A stretch of 5,197 nt of DNA. Source: Hyphomicrobium_A sp964620915 (GTDB taxonomy: Bacteria; Pseudomonadota; Alphaproteobacteria; Rhizobiales; Hyphomicrobiaceae). Location of the stretch: the NCBI GenBank assembly GCA_964620915.1, contig CAZUKP010000161.1, positions 1-5,197 on the forward strand. The letters run 5' to 3'. This document shows, one piece after another, positions 1-5,197 of the stretch; position 1 is the first letter of the stretch, and the number at the start of each line of letters is the position of its first letter. The notes beneath the pieces are model-generated. The model had not been told where the DNA came from. It searched no databases and worked only from the letters and a program-made list of their open reading frames with translations. The translations under genes were made by a program, and so were the position numbers.

Positions 1-49
1 CATGCGCACGGTCCAGAAGGGCGCCATGCTGTCTCCGGTTAACAACTGA
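1..49 (+). CDS. C-terminal end of an unidentified plus-strand gene (partial)
   Basis: The frame starting at base 2 reads MRTVQKGAMLSPVNN and then a TGA stop at 47-49. Twelve of the fourteen codons before the stop (after the first ATG codon) end in G or C, which fits coding sequence in this GC-rich DNA. A strong hairpin follows 20 bases after the stop, as expected at a gene end. The gene continues beyond the left edge, so its start and identity cannot be determined; I do not recognise this tail. The ATG at position 2 may be an internal methionine rather than a start. Confidence 0.45.
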   Translation, partial: MRTVQKGAMLSPVNN

Positions 50-68
50 CGCTACGCGTCTAGAGCTG

Positions 69-102
69 GCCCTGCCCGTGCTCCTTTCGCCACTGGCAGG
101 GC
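69..102 (+). terminator. Probable intrinsic terminator after the left-edge gene
   Basis: GCCCTGCC (69-76) pairs perfectly with GGCAGGGC (95-102). After one mismatch the stem continues with GTG/CAC (78-80 with 91-93), leaving a 10-base loop. A short T-rich tail, TTTCGCCTCTT, follows on the plus strand. The position 20 bases after the TGA at 47-49 supports a terminator for the plus-strand gene. The T tract is interrupted, so termination efficiency is uncertain. Confidence 0.55.
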
Positions 103-147
103 TTTCGCCTCTTCGTAAGGCAATCAAGGGCCATACGGCTCGGGCGC

Positions 148-177
148 TGATGTCCGCTATGGGTCGATTGTGTTGAT
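148..177 (+). repeat. Left terminal inverted repeat
   Basis: This is the left 30-base arm of the 184-bp element. Its inner 13 bases and outer 9 bases are identical to the reverse complement of the right arm at 302-331. Confidence 0.75.
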
Positions 178-301
178 TTAGTCGGCAACGGGCAGCCTCC
201 GCGCAAGGATCGAATCCAGATGACGTCTTTTTGAGTTTAATATTGCGCGCAAGTACCCCTTCTTGAATCGATAATGCCCACTCTTGGGCCTCCAAGCGCT
301 T

Positions 302-331
302 ATCAACACAATCGGCCTGTAACGGACATCA
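302..331 (-). repeat. Right terminal inverted repeat
   Basis: This is the right 30-base arm of the element, matching the left arm at 26 of 30 positions in inverted orientation. Its outer end is about 15 bases from the last codon with recognisable hydrolase similarity. Confidence 0.75.
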
Positions 332-501
332 ATCGCGACACTGAACCCAGTCATGGATGATCAGAATCAATCCTTTGGAGCCGTCAGGGGTTGAGAAGCG
401 ATAGCCCAAGAACGTCTCGCCATCGACGATGTAAGTAACCGCTTCGCCCCCTTGGGCGGCAAAGGGGGTTGCTAGACGAACGCGAATATAAGCGCTCTCA
501 T
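332..501 (-). pseudogene. Truncated, frameshifted dienelactone hydrolase-like gene (N-terminal fragment)
   Basis: The minus strand encodes EAVTYIVDGETFLGYRFS, then a PDGSKG turn and GLILIIHDW. This is the typical first strand pair of the dienelactone hydrolase family, where an IVHDWDGLTDYE-like motif usually follows. Family similarity ends after HDW (about 347), just before the inverted-repeat element, so the catalytic Cys, Asp and His of this alpha/beta hydrolase family are absent. The likely original start is the ATG at 501-499, preceded by AGGGGGGTGCA as a ribosome binding site. It reads MRALIFAFV and then hits a stop (474-472). Adding one base there gives MRALIFAFVLATPFAA, a short signal-like N-terminus that joins the hydrolase frame. 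The hydrolase frame is itself open back to an ATG at 592, but that extension looks non-native. The gene is therefore broken at both ends and almost certainly non-functional. The single-base loss could be a sequencing error, but the truncation could not be explained that way. Confidence 0.7.
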
Positions 502-606
502 TGCACCCCCCTGACTTTGCTTGGTCGACGAGGCACTGGAAGCATTTTCCTCGCGAGGTGCTTGGTGCCGAGAATGGTGGCACGGCCCTCATGCCCGATG
601 ATGCCC

Positions 607-891
607 CTAGCGGAATTCATAAAACTGATCATTCAGGTATTTGAGGAGGTTCTGCATTTCACTGTCTGAGAATTCTTTGTTTGCCATATGACTGCAACTG
701 ACAAGTTGCTCTTTCAGCGCATCCAAAGACTGAACGAGCCGGTCTTTGCGGGTGAGAACGCTGGTGTCGTGGCATCCCGTGCAGTTGGCTTCATATAGAC
801 GCCTCCCGTTGGCGCTGTCCCCCGGTAGCGGGGCGGCGTAAGCGCTCGACATGAGCAAGACCATTAGCGATACGAACAGAATGCCTTTCAT
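607..891 (-). CDS. Small secreted class I cytochrome c
   Basis: The 94-residue product begins with a clear signal peptide (residues 1 to about 20, MKGILFVSLMVLLMSSAYAA). Its single haem site CTGCH (C37, C40, H41) lies in the usual LYEANCTGCHDTSV context. M69 in CSHMANKEFSD is a candidate distal ligand. The C-terminus, LLKYLNDQFYEF, matches the helix common to a family of very small monohaem cytochromes that end in YLN-x-x-(F/Y)Y-x-F. The mature protein of about 74 residues probably carries electrons in the periplasm; the partner enzyme is not visible. I chose ATG 891 rather than an in-frame ATG at 975 because it begins the signal peptide and has GGAG 8 bases upstream. Haem attachment would use the cell's cytochrome c maturation system. 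It lies 105 bp upstream of the hydrolase start on the same strand, so the two may once have been cotranscribed. Confidence 0.88.
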   Translation of the reverse strand: MKGILFVSLMVLLMSSAYAAPLPGDSANGRRLYEANCTGCHDTSVLTRKDRLVQSLDALKEQLVSCSHMANKEFSDSEMQNLLKYLNDQFYEFR

Positions 892-1098
892 GGTTTGTCT
901 CCGCCGCTTTGTTATAGGCGAGCTGCGTTCGCCATACTTTGCCTGGTCAACGCTAACGCATTGACATAGACCCATTTTAGGGCTTTGGCGAGCAGGCCCA
1001 TTTCACGCTAATTCCAGCCAGCTTCGACTCCATAGATTTTGCCGCGCAACATCGAGTAGACAAACAGCCTGATTCGATGAATTTCCGGGCCAAGGCCA

Positions 1099-2391
1099 GT
1101 GCCGGACGACGCTAGGCGAAGCTCGCAGGCAACCAGCAATACAAGACAGCCGCGGCCGGCAGGCGCAGCGGGCGCCTATTTTTTCTTTGCAGCGCTTTAT
1201 TTTGTGCAGAGTGTGGGCGACCCCACATCCGGACTTGTAGCCCAGCCCGTTCGCTCTCTCCTCAAGAGCTGGGTAGAATCCCCCGCTGCTCTGGGGGCGC
1301 TGATGGCGCTTTTCGCCGTACCCTGGACGATCAAGCCTATCTTCGGCCTGTTGTCGGACTTCGTTCCGCTGTTCGGATCGCGACGCCGCAACTATCTGCT
1401 TCTAGCGAACGGATTCGCGGCGTTGAGCTTGCTGCTGCTCGCGTTCGTCCCGATTGAGCCCCGCAGCCTCGGGTTACTGTTTGCGCTCCTGCTGCCAACG
1501 ACGATAGCCATTGCCCTGGGCGATGTGATCGTCGATGCGCTAATGGTGGAAAAAGGGCAGCCGCTCGGATTGACCGGGCGCTTTCAATCCATCCAGTGGG
1601 CGGCCGCGAACGCGGCCCTGCTGCTGACGGGGATCCTTGGCGGCTACGTCGCGGAGCATAGGCTCCAGTCGGTCGCCTTTGCACTTTGCGGGGTCCTGTG
1701 GCTGTTCGCTTTTGCCGTGGCGTGGCGCTACGCAGGCGACCGTGAAGACGCCCATCTCGATGTGGCGAGCTTGAGAGAGACCGGCACAGCTCTGCTCAGC
1801 GTGGTACGCGACAAGCTGTTTCTCTCGGTGTGCGCACTGCTGACGCTGTGGAATTTCAACCCGGTCTGGGGCTCGGTACTCTATGTCCACATGACCGAAG
1901 ATCTCGGATTTTCCGAGCAGGCCTTCGGTAATGTCACCTCGGCCTTTTTCCTGGGCTCGTTGCTCGGCAGCGTCGGATACGGTCTCTACTGCCGATCAGT
2001 GCGGCTTTCGACGTTACTGCATCTTTCGATCCTAGCGGCAGTCGTCTCCAACGCCGTCTATTGGCAGTTAGGCGGTTCGACCTCGGCTTACATCGTCTCG
2101 GCCATCGCCGGTGCCGCTTATATAACCGGCATGCTCATTCAATTGGACTTGACGGCCCGTATTATACCGGCGCGAGCCGCGGCGACGGTGTTCGCTATAG
2201 TCATGGCGCTTACCAATTTTGCCGGGTCGGGATCGGAAGCATTCGGTGGCTGGCTGTTTGAGGCCGCGAAAGCACCCTACGGGCGCGAAACTGCGTTCAG
2301 TCTTGTGGTCGCGGTGAGTGTCGCTGCGGCCGTAAGCTGCTGGTTATTAGTCCCCGTGCTGCGACGCGCGGCTCCTCATTGGTGGGATTAG
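1099..2391 (+). CDS. BT1-family MFS transporter (folate/biopterin-transporter-like)
   Basis: This 430-residue polytopic inner-membrane protein has about 12 hydrophobic segments, starting near residue 25. The motif PWTIKPIFGLLSDFVPLFG (75-93) followed by SRRRNYLLL is the BT1-family form of MFS motif A. ALGDVIVDALMVEKGQ (139-154) and LWNFNPVWGSVLYVHMTEDL (about 250-270) are further BT1-type landmarks. The family (Pfam BT1, known from plant and protozoan folate/biopterin carriers) also has many bacterial members of unknown substrate, so pteridine transport is only a possibility. The start is GTG at 1099: a stop lies in frame at 1078-1080 and no ATG is nearby. The ribosome binding site is weak (AAGG three bases before the GTG). 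It is divergent from the cytochrome c gene. No cotranscribed partner is evident; the next plus-strand gene starts 380 bp later. Confidence 0.85.
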   Translation: MPDDARRSSQATSNTRQPRPAGAAGAYFFFAALYFVQSVGDPTSGLVAQPVRSLLKSWVESPAALGALMALFAVPWTIKPIFGLLSDFVPLFGSRRRNYLLLANGFAALSLLLLAFVPIEPRSLGLLFALLLPTTIAIALGDVIVDALMVEKGQPLGLTGRFQSIQWAAANAALLLTGILGGYVAEHRLQSVAFALCGVLWLFAFAVAWRYAGDREDAHLDVASLRETGTALLSVVRDKLFLSVCALLTLWNFNPVWGSVLYVHMTEDLGFSEQAFGNVTSAFFLGSLLGSVGYGLYCRSVRLSTLLHLSILAAVVSNAVYWQLGGSTSAYIVSAIAGAAYITGMLIQLDLTARIIPARAAATVFAIVMALTNFAGSGSEAFGGWLFEAAKAPYGRETAFSLVVAVSVAAAVSCWLLVPVLRRAAPHWWD

Positions 2392-2771
2392 CGGACGCCG
2401 AAGTCGCAAATCCGAGGCTGCGGCAGGCCTTCAACACCACGACCTCGATGGGTCGACTGACTTTGCCGCGTAGTGCCGAACGTCCACAGTGGTGGGCTAA
2501 TCAGGCGGGAGCAGGACACCCGCAAAGGGAGGCCTGGCGTGCCGCTGGCTAGAACGCTTTCCTTCTTGCCGGTTCTAGAAGAGTGAGGTTCGCAAGCCAT
2601 CCGGGCTAAATCCTTCCCAAGCCAGGATCGAACGCCTGTCTGCTGTCGCTCGTTGATCTGTTGTGGCCATTCACTCATTTGGATGCTACCGCCCGCTCGA
2701 CGCGCATCAACCATCGGTTCATTGGTACGAGGGCCACAGATGTGAGGGGCGCTTGGGGTAGACTCCCGATC
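2392..2771. other. Gene-poor interval between the BT1 transporter and the VWA gene
   Basis: These 380 bases hold no gene I can support. A 157-residue open frame on the minus strand (2388-2861) overlaps the start of the VWA gene and has low-complexity composition without a recognisable domain. The VWA reading frame is open upstream to an ATG at 2661, but those residues do not look like part of the protein. A 7-bp stem CTAGAAC/GTTCTAG (2549-2555 with 2572-2578, 16-base loop) is visible but has no T tract. The promoter of the VWA gene should lie here, though I see no convincing -35/-10 pair. Confidence 0.5.
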
Positions 2772-3512
2772 ATGAGCAGCGTTGGCAAGTACATGGCGTT
2801 TGCTCCCTACGTGGCTGCCATCCTGGCAAGCGAGCCTGCGCTTGCAGCCAAAGATGCCCATGCGCCTTGTACCGAAGACGCGATGCTGGTGTTCGATGCC
2901 TCAGGATCAATGTCGGGCAATGGCTGGGGCTATGGCAGCGAGAACCCAAACGCCATAAGCAGGATCGACAAGGTTCGTTTGGCGCTCGCCAAAATTCTGC
3001 CTCGCGTAACGCGTTTGCGCCGCGTCGGACTTATCACCTACGGGCCTGGGCCTTGGCAGCAATGTAACGTCCAACTCGACCTGAGGCCCGTCCCGAACGC
3101 GGCAAAGCGTATTCTCGATACGGTGAATGAGTTGACGCCTGCCGGTCAGACTCCGTTATCGGAGGCCGTGGCGCAAGCGGCCCGTGTGCTTGAATACCGG
3201 GTCAAACCGGGGGTCATCGTCCTTCTCACCGATGGGGAGGAAACCTGCGGTGGCAGCCCGTGCAACCTCGGCAAGGCGCTCCGCAAAGAGGGATTGCGGC
3301 TCACTGTGCATGTCATCGGCTTGCGCGTCAGGGGCATTACCTGGACTGGCGAACAGGCCGTCGTCGAGACCAAGTGCTTAGCCGAGGCAACTGGCGGGCT
3401 GTTCACGGCAGTGGAGACAGAGGCGGAGTTGGTCGACGCGCTGGAAAGGACGCTCGGCTGTCCAATGATGACGAAGGCGCCGTCAGGGCGGGCGCGCACT
3501 GAGCGCCAATAG
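2772..3512 (+). CDS. Exported von Willebrand factor A (VWA) domain protein with intact MIDAS and six cysteines
   Basis: The 246-residue product starts with a signal peptide (residues 1 to about 26, ending EPALAAKDA), so it should act in the periplasm or outside the cell. A single VWA domain spans about residues 36-230. The metal-ion-dependent adhesion site is complete: DASGS (D42, S44, S46), the threonine of GQTPLSEA (T127), and the aspartate of LLTDGEETC (D154). VWA domains of this kind bind a divalent metal and mediate protein-protein contacts. Six cysteines (33, 98, 159, 164, 202, 230) could form three disulfides. The start at 2772 was chosen because it begins the signal peptide and supplies K6 for its n-region; ATG 2661 adds an unlike 37-residue extension and ATG 2793 drops the basic residue. 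The ribosome binding site is poor. There is no MoxR ATPase or other usual VWA partner nearby, so its process is unknown. Confidence 0.85.
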   Translation: MSSVGKYMAFAPYVAAILASEPALAAKDAHAPCTEDAMLVFDASGSMSGNGWGYGSENPNAISRIDKVRLALAKILPRVTRLRRVGLITYGPGPWQQCNVQLDLRPVPNAAKRILDTVNELTPAGQTPLSEAVAQAARVLEYRVKPGVIVLLTDGEETCGGSPCNLGKALRKEGLRLTVHVIGLRVRGITWTGEQAVVETKCLAEATGGLFTAVETEAELVDALERTLGCPMMTKAPSGRARTERQ

Positions 3513-3545
3513 GGGGCCGCCGCATTAACCGGTGGCCTGTCCCCT
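3511..3545 (+). terminator. Stem-loop overlapping the VWA stop codon
   Basis: GGCCGCC (3515-3521) pairs with GGTGGCC (3531-3537), with one G-U pair and a 9-base loop. An outer AGGG/CCCT stem (3511-3514 with 3542-3545) adds four pairs across a bulge. It starts within the TAG stop. There is no T tract, so it could be a weak or factor-assisted terminator or a transcript-stabilising 3' hairpin. Confidence 0.4.
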
Positions 3546-3557
3546 GACAACGAAAAC

Positions 3558-3571
3558 GTCCGTTTGGGGTC
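3558..3571 (+). repeat. Copy of a GTCCGYTWTGGGTC-like motif
   Basis: GTCCGTTTGGGGTC here matches GTCCGCTATGGGTC at 152-165, inside the left arm of the small element, at 11 of 14 positions. It lies in a non-coding stretch followed 30 bases later by the palindrome at 3601-3627. It may be the remnant of a related dispersed repeat; the match is short, so chance is possible. Confidence 0.3.
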
Positions 3572-3600
3572 AAAGGCTGAAATCGGAAGGTGGATTGAGA

Positions 3601-3627
3601 ATGTCTGTTATGTCCAATAGCGGACAC
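3601..3627. repeat. Imperfect palindrome, arms ATGTCTGTTAT / ATAGCGGACAC
   Basis: The 11-base arms (3601-3611 and 3617-3627) are reverse complements at 8 of 11 positions, with three transition differences and a 5-base spacer. The right arm contains ATAGCGGACA, the exact reverse complement of TGTCCGCTAT at 151-160 in the small element. This suggests a shared repeat family. The 232-bp interval 3513-3744 that contains it holds no gene I can support; a run of eight C residues lies at 3715-3722. Confidence 0.45.
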
Positions 3628-3744
3628 GCTCAGTGCCCTGGATCGCTTTCGGACCTAGTGCTGAACGGACTTAGAAGACAGCGTAGTCAAGGTGCAAACA
3701 ACGCTGGTTGCGGGCCCCCCCCAACCAATTGAACGGGCCGTCCT

Positions 3745-4550
3745 CTAAGCCGTTTCTGGCACCGTTTGCCCCAATGCAGCCAAGATCGCATCAAGGCCGT
3801 CGGTCAACGCCGCGGGGCCGGGCTGGAGAATGAGCGGCGACTTGATTTCCGTGATGCGGTCGTTCCGCACCGCGGGTATCGTACTCCATCCCGCACGTTG
3901 CCTGATCTTGCCCGGCACGACTTTCTTGCCGCACCACGAGGCGAGGATGACGTCCGGTGCCGCGTCGATGACGTCTTGCGGCATGACGATCCGGTCCTTT
4001 GCGGCTTGGCGCGTCTTCAATTCAGGAAACACATCCTCGCCGCCGGCGATCTCGATCAACTCGGACACCCAGCCGATGCCGCTGATCATCGGATCGTCCC
4101 ATTCCTCGAAATAGACTTTCGGCTTGGTTTCTCTCCGCGTGGCCTTCGCGATCGCGTCGAGGCGATGTTCATACTGTAGCGCAAGCCTGTCCGCCTTGTC
4201 CGAGGCGCCGACCAAGGCGCCGTGGTCCGAATCATGGCCAGGATCCCGGCAACATCGCGGTGGTTGAAGGCGTGGACTGCAATACCAGCTTTGATCAACG
4301 CTGCGGCGATCTCTGCCTGAAGGTCCGAAAACGTCAAAACCAGATCGGGATCGAGCGCAAGGATCTTCGGGATATCCGCCGACGTGAAGGCCGACACACG
4401 CGGCTTCTCGCGACGTACTTGCCGCGGCCGCACCGCATATCCCGATACGCCGACGATCCGATCCTGCTCGCCGAGAAGATAGAGCGTCTCGACAGTCTCT
4501 TCGGTCAGGCAGACAACCCGCTCCGGTGGGAACCGGCGCATGTCAGGCAT
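3745..4550 (-). pseudogene. Signal-less cobalamin-binding (BtuF-like) ABC substrate-binding protein, broken by a one-base frameshift
   Basis: Two adjacent minus-strand frames together make one protein of about 268 residues, the usual length of this family. The first (4550 to about 4224) gives RRFPPERVVCLTEETVETLY, IVGVSGYAVRP, SAFTSADIPKILALDPDLVL and HAFNHRDVAGILAMIRT. The second (4221-3745) gives GALVGASDKADRLA, KVYFEEWDDPMISGIGWVSE, ASWCGKKVVP and EIKSPLILQPGPAALTDGLD. These match the order of the TroA-like fold typical of the COG0614 cobalamin/iron receptor group. Between them only two bases (4222-4223) remain where a codon is expected; one extra base restores continuous similarity. No homopolymer or slippery site is there, so programmed slippage is unlikely. 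The start is ATG 4550 (or ATG 4541), with GGAG just upstream. There is no signal peptide, as in a known subset of this family, so how it works with a transporter is unclear. It ends TAA at 3745-3747. Confidence 0.8.
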
Positions 4551-5124
4551 GTGCTCCGGAGAGATTCCCAGGCCGGCGCGCGAGAAGCCCGATAGCAACG
4601 GCGGCGCGGTAAAGCACAAGAAGCCCGGCCAAGGCCAGCAGGTTGATGCCAAAGATGCGCGCCACGATCTCGAGGCTAAACGCGCCATCCACCGAGGGAA
4701 GAAATGCGGTGGCCGCGAACACTATCAATTCATAAGTCGCGAAGGCAGCAAGGTAGCCAACCGTGAGCGAGATCATGAGCGCCGGCCAGCGCCGAGCGAT
4801 CTCACCCGCCATAAGAGTCGCCAAGAGAGTGGCGACACCGATCATGCCGCCCCAGGCGAAACTATCCAAGGTTAGGGGATAATCGAGCACGAGATAGCCG
4901 ATCCCCTGATTGGCCAGCCAGGCGATCCCGACCAGGACCACCGCATCGCGCCGCGCCATCATGCCACCTGCGACCGTCGCGATCGCCGCGAACGGCGTGG
5001 CGCACGCCAAAGCGAGGCTGAATAGGATGCTGGAGCCGGCCACGAGGGCGATCCAGATCCCGTCCCGCGCCGGTTTCGACAGCGACCGCAGACCAGTATG
5101 GCTCTCTCTTATGGCGTCTCTCAT
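4543..5124 (-). CDS. Six-helix membrane protein, candidate BtuM-like cobalamin transporter
   Basis: The 193-residue product has about six hydrophobic segments (roughly 23-40, 42-56, 61-80, 89-108, 115-142, 155-180), the size and topology of an ECF-type S component. Its only cysteine, C41, lies in ACATPFAAIA at the first helical hairpin. It is followed by IAWLANQGIGYLVLDYPLT and DSFAWGGMIGVA. Solitary BtuM proteins of Gram-negative bacteria are about this long and have a conserved cysteine that binds the cobalt of vitamin B12, so the single cysteine fits. The assignment rests on recalled family features and on the cobalamin-binding gene that follows. The start ATG 5124 has GGAG six bases upstream. 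Its TGA overlaps the next gene in the sequence ATGCCTGA, so the two are probably translationally coupled. Alternative: an uncharacterised membrane protein of a B12 regulon. No ECF energising module or BtuCD genes are in the window. Confidence 0.6.
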   Translation of the reverse strand: MRDAIRESHTGLRSLSKPARDGIWIALVAGSSILFSLALACATPFAAIATVAGGMMARRDAVVLVGIAWLANQGIGYLVLDYPLTLDSFAWGGMIGVATLLATLMAGEIARRWPALMISLTVGYLAAFATYELIVFAATAFLPSVDGAFSLEIVARIFGINLLALAGLLVLYRAAVAIGLLARRPGNLSGAHA

Positions 5125-5148
5125 GACTCACTCCCAGTGGAAGCTTTC

Positions 5149-5178
5149 CTCAGTTGAAGGATTGCAATCCTGTCTGAG
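5149..5178 (-). promoter_or_regulatory. Leader hairpin, possible 3' part of a cobalamin riboswitch
   Basis: On the minus strand, upstream of the start at 5124, CTCAG and CTGAG (5174-5178 with 5149-5153) enclose the perfect 14-base palindrome AGGATTGCAATCCT (5158-5171). The 5' part reads CTCAGACAGGAT, which resembles the B12-box core (AG-Y-CAGGA) found at the 3' end of cobalamin riboswitches. The box position and the cobalamin genes downstream fit, but the box is imperfect (the expected ACC/TGCC part is missing). The rest of the riboswitch would lie beyond the right edge, so this is tentative. Confidence 0.3.
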
Positions 5179-5197
5179 CCCGTCCGAGGATCAGCGC

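Larger units (their letters stand above)
148..331. mobile_element. 184-bp element with 30-bp terminal inverted repeats (MITE-like or IS remnant)
   Basis: The arm at 148-177 (begins TGATGTCCGCTATGGG, ends CGATTGTGTTGAT) matches the reverse complement of 302-331 at 26 of 30 positions. The four mismatches are all transitions and lie at arm positions 10, 13, 14 and 17. The 124-bp interior is AT-richer than the flanks and encodes no credible transposase, so this is either a non-autonomous miniature element or an IS reduced to its ends. No convincing target-site duplication flanks it. The right end lies next to where the hydrolase homology stops, which suggests it is connected with the truncation. 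The inner part of the arm resembles IS ends I recall from alphaproteobacteria, but I cannot name the family. Confidence 0.65.

Noticed and set aside
1..300. Long open minus-strand frame from about 318 to the left edge
   Set aside because: It runs through the inverted-repeat element, the terminator hairpin and the antisense of the left-edge gene. Its translation resembles no family and does not continue the hydrolase.
549..558. 10-base palindrome CCTCGCGAGG and nearby GTGCC/GGCAC stem
   Set aside because: It is short, with no T tract and no symmetric partner. Such palindromes are common by chance in this base composition.
961..990. TTGACA at 961 as the -35 box of a promoter for the BT1 gene
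   Set aside because: No acceptable -10 box is found 16-18 bases downstream, so I do not call a promoter.
1337..1890. Two antisense open frames of about 115 residues inside the BT1 transporter gene
   Set aside because: They are shadows of the transporter, rich in Arg, Pro and Ser, without motifs.
2388..2861. 157-residue open frame on the minus strand
   Set aside because: It overlaps the signal peptide region of the VWA gene, has no recognisable domain, and its arginine- and serine-rich composition is typical of antisense frames in GC-rich DNA.
3146..3627. Antisense open frames across the end of the VWA gene
   Set aside because: They mirror a well-supported coding region and show no protein family features.
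3532..3732. 66-residue plus-strand open frame after the VWA gene
   Set aside because: It begins inside the stem-loop, has no ribosome binding site, and covers palindromes and a run of eight C residues.

Overview
The window looks like an accessory or intergenic-rich stretch of a moderately GC-rich proteobacterial chromosome. An alphaproteobacterium, perhaps of the Rhizobiales, is my best guess. It rests on the signal-less cobalamin-binding protein and on repeat motifs of the GTCCGCTATGGGTC type that I associate with that group; neither was checked against a database.

Layout, left to right. Positions 1-49 hold the last codons of a plus-strand gene, followed by a strong hairpin (69-102) that probably terminates it. 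A compact 184-bp element with 30-bp terminal inverted repeats (148-331) then abuts the broken end of a minus-strand dienelactone-hydrolase-like gene (332-501). That gene keeps only its N-terminal part and also seems to carry a one-base frameshift in its signal-peptide region. Upstream of it on the same strand is an intact, very small secreted class I cytochrome c (607-891). After a 207-bp divergent intergenic region comes a plus-strand BT1/MFS transporter (1099-2391). A gene-poor stretch of about 380 bp precedes a plus-strand exported von Willebrand factor A (VWA) protein with a complete MIDAS motif and six cysteines (2772-3512), which is followed by a stem-loop. A short region with repeat-like palindromes (3513-3744) separates it from a minus-strand cobalamin module.

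The cobalamin module reads leftwards from the right edge. It begins with leader DNA carrying a hairpin that may be the tail of a cobalamin riboswitch. Next is a six-helix membrane protein with one cysteine in a CATPFAA motif, resembling the solitary B12 transporter BtuM. Last, overlapping by 8 bp, is a signal-less BtuF-like substrate-binding protein whose frame is broken by one missing base near 4222. The first two parts look like a small B12-uptake transcription unit; no ATPase or permease of a standard BtuCD system is visible in the window.

No complete novel multi-gene system is evident. The strongest items for follow-up are the BtuM-like/BtuF-like pair with its frameshift, the small inverted-repeat element next to the decayed hydrolase, and the cysteine-rich exported VWA protein.
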